From: an uncultured Prevotella sp.
GTDB taxonomy: Bacteria > Bacteroidota > Bacteroidia > Bacteroidales > Bacteroidaceae
Direction of reading: 5' to 3'
Length of the DNA: 64,000 bases
NCBI GenBank assembly: GCA_945833995.1
Contig: CAMAGM010000001.1
Span: 1 to 64,000, forward strand
This document shows, in pieces, positions 57,661 through 64,000 of this stretch. Positions within the stretch are counted from its first letter, which is position 1, and each line of letters begins with the position of its first letter. Below the pieces are notes generated by a model that worked only from the letters and a program-made list of their open reading frames with translations, ran no database searches and was not told where the DNA came from. The position numbers and the translations under genes were made by a program.

Positions 57661-57668
57661 CAAAGATA
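57661..57668 (-). promoter_or_regulatory. -7 box of the AraC - rhaD - hydrolase unit
   Basis: The minus strand reads TATCTTTG, 46 bp before the AraC ATG. It lacks CAA boxes at the 30/51-bp register. The rest of 57615-58060 is A/T-rich; GGATTGCAAA is repeated at 57931 and 57965, beside another minus-strand TAACTTTG at 57937-57944. Confidence 0.6.
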
Positions 57669-58001
57669 ATGTAAATCTTTGAAACGTGCAAGTTTTTGTC
57701 AAATTTTGATGCCGTTCGGTCAAAAGTTATAGAAAGTTTTTCGACTATTGCGATTGAAAAGCCAACTGCCAAGGGCATCAACCTTTTACATCCCAGCGAT
57801 GCGGAGAGAGGAATTTAACATGCAGGCTCATGATTTTGGCAGTTTTAAACTTTCCTTGACTTTTTCTACACATGCGACTTCTTTTGTACATACAACTTAA
57901 CAGCCATTGTGTTTTATGGCTAAATTTTAAGGATTGCAAAGTTAAAATAAACTACAAAATGTATGGATTGCAAAAAAACAGCGGGGCAAGTTATTGCCAA
58001 A

Positions 58002-58030
58002 AATCCCAAATAATAGGGTATTATCGCCAA
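58002..58030 (+). promoter_or_regulatory. Possible two-box site of the third SusC promoter
   Basis: AATCCCAA (58002-58009) and ATCGCCAA (58023-58030) are 21 bp apart, the second exactly 30 bp from the -7 box. Independently, TTATTGCCAAAAAT and TTATCGCCAAAAAT repeat at 57991 and 58021. Confidence 0.4.
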
Positions 58031-58060
58031 AAATTATAGTTTGATTACGTGATTTTTCAA

Positions 58061-58068
58061 TACCTTTG
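58061..58068 (+). promoter_or_regulatory. -7 box of the third SusC-SusD unit
   Basis: TACCTTTG, 48 bp before the SusC ATG at 58117. Confidence 0.7.
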
Positions 58069-58116
58069 CACACAAATAAACTAACGTTTGCAAATATTTA
58101 AATAACTATAAATAAC

Positions 58117-61100
58117 ATGAACAAACAAGGCAAGTTAATTACCAAGTCAGTCTTGCCGTTCGCGCTATCTTGTATGGTTATGACTTTTTCGCCCAATATA
58201 GGTGTCCAAAAGGTTATGGCCGACATTCATGAAGTGCAACAGGCTGGGACGATCAAAGGCACTGTCGTCGATGAAAACGGTGAGCCAGTTATTGGTGCAA
58301 CGGTCCTTGTCGTAGGCGGCAAGACTACGCAGGGTACAGTTACCGACTTTGACGGAAATTTTAGTATTAATGTAAAACCTGGTCAAAAACTCAAGATTAC
58401 CTACATCGGCTACGACGAGGCTTTGGTTTCTGCCAAGCAAGGTATGAAGGTGCAGATGAAGTCCTCCACAGGTTTTGAGCTTCAAGGTGTAGAGGTTGTC
58501 GCTTACGGTGTGCAGAAGAAGGTGACCGTCACAGGTGCGATCTCCAGTGTGAAGAGCGAGGATTTGGTGCGCACTTCTGTCGGATCTGTGAACAATATTC
58601 TCGGAGGTCAGCTTTCGGGTGTGACCACGGTGCAGTATTCTGGTGAGCCAGGTTCGGACGCTGCTGAGATTTTCATTCGTGGTAAGGCGACGTTCGGCGA
58701 TGCCACCCCACTCATTCAGGTTGACGGTGTGGAGCGTTCGATGGCCGACATCGACCCCAATGAAATAGAGAGCATTACCGTGCTCAAGGATGCCTCCGCC
58801 ACTGCCGTGTTTGGTGTGCGCGGAGCAAATGGTGTTGTGCTCATAACCACAAAGCGAGGAACGGAAGGCAAGGCGAAAATCAGCGTATCTACCTCATGGA
58901 CAGCCCTCTCTCCCACCAAGATGATTGAGCAGGCAAACTCTTTCGAATATGCCAATTTCTATAATCAGATGTCCTACAACGACTATCTGCAGAGAGCCAA
59001 TGTGGCAGTAGCGAATGGCAAATATGGCAATATAAATGACTACATGGCAGAGAACGCCTTTGCTCCAAGCTTCTCACAGGCAATAATACAGAAGTTCAAG
59101 GACGGCAGCGACCCAATACGCTTCCCAAGCACCAGTTGGGCAGACTATATAATGAAGGATGTCACCCTTCAGCAACAGCACAACTTGAACATATCGGGTG
59201 GAACCGACCGAGTCAAATACTTCATCTCAGCCGGATACTATTCGCAGGGCGGTCTGTTCAACGAGTTTGACCGAGGCTATAACTATGGCTACCAGTATCA
59301 GCGCTTCAACTATCGTGGAAACCTCGACCTCAAGGCAACGAAGACAACGACACTGTCGTTCAATGTGGCAGGTAACGTGAACGATGCCGACAAGCCATAC
59401 ACAGGTCAAGGGTCGGCTGGTATGATAAAGAATATCTACTATGCTACACCGTTCTCAAGCCCTGGTATAGTGGATGGCAAGATGGTTTATTGCACCACTG
59501 ACTACACCGACGGTCTCAATCTTCCGTTCCTTGGTGGAACAGGTATGGCATACTATGGCAACGGATTCATGCAGACCAATATCAACAAGATACAGATGGA
59601 CCTCGTGCTCGACCAGAAGCTTGATGCCATCACGAAGGGTCTCTCACTGAAATTGAAGGGAGCATACAACTCTGCCTACACCGTCAACAAGCAAGGTAAC
59701 TGCGGCGTGGCTTCATACAATCCTCTCGTACAGTATGACGAGGCTGGCAACGTGATGTACAATGCCGACGGTACACCTTATATATTATATCGCCAGAACG
59801 GAAATGACACAGACCCTTCCTATTCCTATAACCAAGGAAAAGGTCGTGACTGGTATTTGGAGGGAAGCCTCAACTACTCGCGCGTGTTCGGCAACCACAC
59901 CTTCAACGCTCTTGTACTCTACAACCAATCAAAGCAGTATTACTACTCCGGTACATCCTATCCTGACGTGCCACGTTCGTATGTGGGACTCGTAGGACGT
60001 GTGACCTACGACTATGCCAACAAGTACATGGCAGAATTCAATGTCGGCTACAACGGCTCGGAGAACTTCGCCCCAGACAGGCGCTTCGGTACGTTCCCCG
60101 CTGGTTCGGTAGGATGGATTGTAAGCCAGGAGAAATTCTGGAAACCTCTTGCAAAGGTTGTCAGTTTCATGAAACTGCGTGCCTCTGTGGGACTCGTTGG
60201 TAATGACAAGACTGTGGAGGCAATACGATTCATGTATCTCGCCGACCCATACGGCACTGGCTCCGACGGACTTATGACCAACTGTCTGACATCTCCATAT
60301 ATTAACACATACGCCTACCTCTTCGGTAACGCCCAGTCGGGTACGGTGTCGGGAACGTCAGGCATCGCCGGAGCTTACGAGTATCTGAAGAACAATCCTG
60401 ACGTGGGTTGGGAGAAGGCTCTGAAACAGGACTACGGAATTGACATCAACTTCCTCGGTGACCGTTTGAGAGCTACGTTCGACTACTACCGTGAGCATCG
60501 TACAGACATTCTTCTGCGTGACCAGACAGTACCTTCAACCATCGGTTTCACCATGCCTTACACAAACATGGGTGTGACAGATTCTTGGGGTTGGGAATTC
60601 TCTTTGGGATTCAACGACAAAATAGGCAAGGACTTCCGTTTCTGGAGCAAGCTTAACCTCAGCTACAACCAAAACGAGGTGGTGGAGATGAAAGAGACTC
60701 CACAAAAGAACGAATATATGTTCCAGCGCGGACACCGCATCGGCTCCCGACTGATGTACCAGTTCTGGAAGTACTATGAGGGAGAACAGACAAAGGCAGA
60801 ATACCAGCAGGTTTTCGGCACTCCGTTCCCAGAGCAGCTTGTAGCCAACCTCCAGCCAGGCGACTGTGTTTACGTTGACCTTGACAAGGATGGAAGAATT
60901 GACGAGAACGACATGAGCCGCGAGCTTGGCTATACAGACGACCCAGAGTATATGGCAGGTCTGACGTTTGGATTCAACTATAAGAGACTGACCTTCAATG
61001 CCCAGCTGACTGGTGCATGGAACGTGTCGCGCTACATCACCGACGTTTTCCGTCAGCCGTTCTTCTGCTCGTCGAACACCACACAGGGAGGTCTTCTCTC

Positions 61101-61440
61101 ATACCATGTGGACAACACATGGACTCCAGGAGTATATGAGTCGCAGGACGCACTCTATCCACGTGCAACATGGACGAATGCCGTACAGAACTATGCAGCG
61201 TCAGACCTGTGGGAGAAAGATGCCAAGTATCTTCGTCTGAAGACTATATCGCTCTCCTACGATTTTATCAACCCGACATTCAAGAAGATCGGAATGACGA
61301 AATGCGAGGTGACTCTCTCTGGTTACAACCTCTTTACCATCACTCCATACAAGTGGGGTGACCCTGAGACAAGGGCGTCTAGCGCACCTTCCTACCCACT
61401 TCAGCGCACTTATACAGTCAGTCTGAACATAGGCTTCTAA
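58117..61440 (+). CDS. SusC-like TonB-dependent transporter (rhamnose-linked PUL)
   Basis: An 1107-residue transporter starting MNKQGKLITKSVLPFALSCM. Carboxypeptidase-regulatory-like domain (~45-120: IKGTVVDENGEPVIGATVLV), linker LQGVEVVAYGVQKKVTVTGA, plug (~130-250, FGVRGANGVVLITTKRG) and barrel ending RTYTVSLNIGF. It diverges from the AraC - rhaD unit and has its own promoter. Its SusD follows after 36 bp. Predicted to import oligosaccharides, perhaps rhamnose-rich RG-I products; its N-terminal signal resembles that of the SusC at 49958. Confidence 0.93.
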   Translation: MNKQGKLITKSVLPFALSCMVMTFSPNIGVQKVMADIHEVQQAGTIKGTVVDENGEPVIGATVLVVGGKTTQGTVTDFDGNFSINVKPGQKLKITYIGYDEALVSAKQGMKVQMKSSTGFELQGVEVVAYGVQKKVTVTGAISSVKSEDLVRTSVGSVNNILGGQLSGVTTVQYSGEPGSDAAEIFIRGKATFGDATPLIQVDGVERSMADIDPNEIESITVLKDASATAVFGVRGANGVVLITTKRGTEGKAKISVSTSWTALSPTKMIEQANSFEYANFYNQMSYNDYLQRANVAVANGKYGNINDYMAENAFAPSFSQAIIQKFKDGSDPIRFPSTSWADYIMKDVTLQQQHNLNISGGTDRVKYFISAGYYSQGGLFNEFDRGYNYGYQYQRFNYRGNLDLKATKTTTLSFNVAGNVNDADKPYTGQGSAGMIKNIYYATPFSSPGIVDGKMVYCTTDYTDGLNLPFLGGTGMAYYGNGFMQTNINKIQMDLVLDQKLDAITKGLSLKLKGAYNSAYTVNKQGNCGVASYNPLVQYDEAGNVMYNADGTPYILYRQNGNDTDPSYSYNQGKGRDWYLEGSLNYSRVFGNHTFNALVLYNQSKQYYYSGTSYPDVPRSYVGLVGRVTYDYANKYMAEFNVGYNGSENFAPDRRFGTFPAGSVGWIVSQEKFWKPLAKVVSFMKLRASVGLVGNDKTVEAIRFMYLADPYGTGSDGLMTNCLTSPYINTYAYLFGNAQSGTVSGTSGIAGAYEYLKNNPDVGWEKALKQDYGIDINFLGDRLRATFDYYREHRTDILLRDQTVPSTIGFTMPYTNMGVTDSWGWEFSLGFNDKIGKDFRFWSKLNLSYNQNEVVEMKETPQKNEYMFQRGHRIGSRLMYQFWKYYEGEQTKAEYQQVFGTPFPEQLVANLQPGDCVYVDLDKDGRIDENDMSRELGYTDDPEYMAGLTFGFNYKRLTFNAQLTGAWNVSRYITDVFRQPFFCSSNTTQGGLLSYHVDNTWTPGVYESQDALYPRATWTNAVQNYAASDLWEKDAKYLRLKTISLSYDFINPTFKKIGMTKCEVTLSGYNLFTITPYKWGDPETRASSAPSYPLQRTYTVSLNIGF

Positions 61441-61476
61441 TAATGTAACAAGGTATAATGTAAAGAAAAGAACGAA

Positions 61477-63771
61477 ATGAAACACAATATATTATTACGT
61501 AGTGCAGTAGCCATGCTTGCGGCAAGTGCGACGGTAATGTCGTGCACCGATGAGATTGCCCTTGGCAACGCTTCCATTGACGAAGTGGTAAGCTCCACTG
61601 CCACTATCGACACCGTGTTCAACAATGCTGAATATACTCGTCAGTTTCTTGTCGGAATATATTCCAAACAGTATTACGGACTTCCCTACGCCAATGGAGG
61701 CGACAAGATGCCCCATTCCGGCAATCCCTATACTGGAAAGTTTGACGGTCTGACAGACTGTTGGCATCTGTTTTGGAATGGAGCCGCAGTGTATGGACAG
61801 TACTATACTGGTGCGATGACAGCCACCGTCAACCGCTCTGACGGACTCGATGGACCTCTCTATTCATACGACAAGGAGTACCAATGGTATATGATACGCG
61901 CTTCCCACATCTTCCTCAACAATGTGGATAGGGCACCAGAGGTGGACATGGCTCAAGAGGAGAAGAACCGTCTGAAGGCTGAGGCGCGCTGCCTTATGGT
62001 TGATGCCTTCTTCAATACTTTCCAGCACTTCGGAGGCATACCAATCATGGACCATGTGCTTGAGACAAGCGAGACTTCAGGACAATTCCCACGCAATTCC
62101 GTGGAGGAATGTGTTGATTGGATGGTGTGCCAGATAGACAGCGCAATCAACGAGAGCGCATTCCCATGGATTACTTCTAATCCAGCAACAATGAACGGTA
62201 GATGGACAAAGGCCGGTGCCATGGCATTGAAATGCAAGATTCTGCAGTTCGCAGCCTCGCCCCTGCTCAATCCAAAGGACGGAAAGCCATATTACTCTGC
62301 AGCTTCTGAGGAGGTTAGACCATACATCATGTACACCGATGCCTCGAAGTATCAGGAGCGTTGGGACAAGTTTGCAAAGGCCTGCGACGATTTCTACAAT
62401 ATGCTGCAGAGCAATGGACAGTATGAGCTTGTTCAGGCTGTGATACCAACCACGGCTAAGACTCCTACATCCAAGCTGCCATACTACCGCCTCGCTTACA
62501 GACAGGGATATTTCCTCAACGCCTCTACCGAGATTCTCCACTCTGTCCGCGTCTATGGCAACGACCCGATGCAGACAGCCAGATATGGTTGGCACCAATG
62601 GTATTCAAAGGATGTTCCACGTAACTCCTATTGCCCAACACATGAGTATGTAGAGAAGTTCTCGTGGTATGACGGCGAACCGTTCAACTGGGAGAATGCG
62701 GCAAAGAAGACCTATAAGGACAATGCCACAGAGCCAGAGGTGACAGAGCAAGCCAATGCCGACGGATCAGTGACTTATGTAGTATCAAACTTCGTAACCA
62801 ATAAGCTGACAGGTGCCATCACGCGTAACGCAAAGTCGCTCCACACCATGTTTGTCAGCGGTGACGTGCCAGCAGGAGGTCGACAGATAAACACTTCTCT
62901 CACCCGCGACCCTCGTCTCTATGAGGAGTGCATTGTCAATGGTCAGAACACTAACCTCGACTGGACAACAGCCTCTATGACAGGTTATCCATGGGAGATA
63001 TGGTATAACGGCAACGATGGTGGTACGGGTGTCTTGACACAGCAAAACACAATGTTCGGTTCGGGATACGGATTCAACAAATACTATCTCGGAACAGGTT
63101 CATATACCGCCGACCAGAGTGCAGACTCTTACCGCTTCCCAACACAGTGGGTTGCCCTGTCACTGCCAGAATTCTATCTGCAATACGCAGAGGCTCTCGT
63201 GATGCGCTCTAACCCCGATGTCACGAAAGCTGTTCAGATGGTAGATAAGGTACGTTCTCGCGTAGGACTTCCAACCATGGCTAAGGTATGGACAAGCTCC
63301 ACTTGGCGTGCGGCAAAGGGCTACTCTGCCACAACGGCAGCAGCAGCGGCATCGGCTACAGTAAGTCTCGACAATGGAGAGACATCTACCGAGTTTATGG
63401 AGGAACTGCTCGACGAGCGTGTTCGCGAGCTTGGACTCACCAATGCCCGCTGGTTCGACATGGTTCGCCTGAAACGAACTGACTGGATGACCAAGCAACT
63501 GCATGGACTTATGCAGTATCGTATGATACAGAAGGGTAACGTGTTTGAGAGCCGCAACGTGGCATGGGTAGGTTCCGATAGAGAGAACGACGCATCGTCA
63601 ACCCAGCCTCTGTTCTTCTTGAACACCATAAAGACCATTACGGGCAACAGCCGCTATCTTTGGGACAAGAACCCCAAAAGCGACGAAGTGAGGAAATGGT
63701 TGCTTGACCCACTGCCACAGGCAGAAATCAACAAGAATTATGGTCTTGTCCAAAATCCTGGATGGGAATAA
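61477..63771 (+). CDS. SusD/RagB-like glycan-binding lipoprotein (third pair)
   Basis: A 764-residue lipoprotein starting MKHNILLRSAVAMLAASATV; the lipobox MSC (Cys23) follows. Family features: TIDTVFNNAEYTRQFLVGIY near the N-terminus, RLKAEARCLMVDAFFNTFQH, LPEFYLQYAEALVM, and ELLDERVRELGLTNARWFDM near the C-terminus. It is among the larger SusD proteins, with an insert around SATTAAAAASATVSLDNGE (a low-complexity Ala-rich loop). Second gene of the unit with SusC at 58117; another TonB-dependent receptor follows within 22 bp, suggesting a three-gene surface complex. Confidence 0.9.
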   Translation: MKHNILLRSAVAMLAASATVMSCTDEIALGNASIDEVVSSTATIDTVFNNAEYTRQFLVGIYSKQYYGLPYANGGDKMPHSGNPYTGKFDGLTDCWHLFWNGAAVYGQYYTGAMTATVNRSDGLDGPLYSYDKEYQWYMIRASHIFLNNVDRAPEVDMAQEEKNRLKAEARCLMVDAFFNTFQHFGGIPIMDHVLETSETSGQFPRNSVEECVDWMVCQIDSAINESAFPWITSNPATMNGRWTKAGAMALKCKILQFAASPLLNPKDGKPYYSAASEEVRPYIMYTDASKYQERWDKFAKACDDFYNMLQSNGQYELVQAVIPTTAKTPTSKLPYYRLAYRQGYFLNASTEILHSVRVYGNDPMQTARYGWHQWYSKDVPRNSYCPTHEYVEKFSWYDGEPFNWENAAKKTYKDNATEPEVTEQANADGSVTYVVSNFVTNKLTGAITRNAKSLHTMFVSGDVPAGGRQINTSLTRDPRLYEECIVNGQNTNLDWTTASMTGYPWEIWYNGNDGGTGVLTQQNTMFGSGYGFNKYYLGTGSYTADQSADSYRFPTQWVALSLPEFYLQYAEALVMRSNPDVTKAVQMVDKVRSRVGLPTMAKVWTSSTWRAAKGYSATTAAAAASATVSLDNGETSTEFMEELLDERVRELGLTNARWFDMVRLKRTDWMTKQLHGLMQYRMIQKGNVFESRNVAWVGSDRENDASSTQPLFFLNTIKTITGNSRYLWDKNPKSDEVRKWLLDPLPQAEINKNYGLVQNPGWE

Positions 63772-63793
63772 CAATATAAAAATGAACTCGTAT

Positions 63794-64000
63794 ATGAAAA
63801 CAAAGAACATATTTATGTTGACATTGCTCGCAGGTACTTGCCTGCCTGCAATGGCACAGTCGGACATCATAGATTCCGTGGCATATAAGGACCAGACCGT
63901 TGATATCGGTGCCAACCGCCAGTTCACACGCGAGCAATCAACGGCTTCCGTAAATGTCATTACAAGAAAGGATGTCAACAAGCGTGGAGCACGCAACATC
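63794..64000 (+). CDS. TonB-dependent receptor without CTD, N-terminal fragment
   Basis: The frame runs off the right edge (69 codons seen). The ATG at 63794 gives a clean signal peptide (MKTKNIFMLTLLAGTCLPAMAQ); an in-frame ATG at 63782 adds four residues. After the signal, DIIDSVAYKDQTVDIGANRQ leads into the plug strand ASVNVITRKDVNKRGARNI. The carboxypeptidase-regulatory-like domain found in the three SusC proteins here is missing, so this is the shorter SusC/RagA type that often follows a full SusC/SusD pair. It probably belongs to the same unit (23 bp from the SusD stop). Confidence 0.75.
   Translation, partial: MKTKNIFMLTLLAGTCLPAMAQSDIIDSVAYKDQTVDIGANRQFTREQSTASVNVITRKDVNKRGARNI

Noticed and set aside
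57937-57944. Minus-strand TAACTTTG as the main promoter of the second AraC gene
   Set aside because: It would leave a ~320-nt leader, while a closer -7 box at 57661-57668 fits; kept only as a note.

Overview
The window is almost certainly from a Prevotellaceae-type Bacteroidales (Prevotella / Segatella / Xylanibacter, rumen or gut). The signs are three SusC/SusD transport pairs, many exported multi-domain glycan hydrolases, AraC-type regulators, a fimbrillin-family lipoprotein, and promoters with the Bacteroidales -7 box (TAnnTTTG) lying close to start codons. Genes are dense. I see no rRNA, tRNA, CRISPR array or autonomous transposase.

Layout. (1) 1-85: start of an aldo/keto reductase. (2) 268-21396: a xylan/arabinoxylan utilisation region. 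It has an AraC regulator and four minus-strand transcription units: GH3 -> GH43; SusC -> SusD; GH43 -> GH43-esterase fusion; GH10-esterase fusion -> triple-esterase protein. All four promoters carry the same two 8-bp boxes in the same register: boxes 21 bp apart, the inner one exactly 30 bp from the -7 box. The first and second units are separated by a small non-autonomous element, a YoeB-like toxin-antitoxin pair and a frameshifted SusD remnant. (3) 21571-32026: a plus-strand arylacetate / aromatic 2-oxo-acid cluster (iorA, iorB, two phenylacetate-CoA ligases, ACT-domain protein, porin, sodium symporter, thioesterase, aminotransferase). It could run oxidatively (aromatic amino acids to arylacetates) or reductively (arylacetate salvage into aromatic amino acids). 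(4) 32154-64000: a rhamnogalacturonan-I / rhamnose region. It has GH2, a protein with three SGNH esterase domains, a fimbrillin-like lipoprotein, a PL11 lyase fused to a DUF4450-like domain, a second GH2, SusC/SusD, a six-hairpin hydrolase, rhamnulose-1-phosphate aldolase, an AraC regulator, a third SusC/SusD pair and the start of another TonB-dependent receptor.

How the genes work together. Esterases strip acetyl/feruloyl groups; GH10, GH43 and GH3 cut xylan and remove arabinose/xylose; SusC/SusD import oligosaccharides. In the pectin region the PL11 lyase, SGNH esterases and GH2s dismantle RG-I, and RhaD feeds rhamnose carbon into central metabolism.

The least explained layer is a set of palindromic elements at gene ends. 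One family has G/C-rich arms; two full ~149-bp copies overlap stop codons. A second set has arms of degenerate ~7-bp tandem repeats that differ between copies, around a shared GCTGCGC core. Members sit between genes, overlap stop codons, and in several cases are read through in frame inside enzymes (GH3, the PL11 fusion, possibly the six-hairpin hydrolase). I regard this element system and the two-box promoter architecture as the most novel content.
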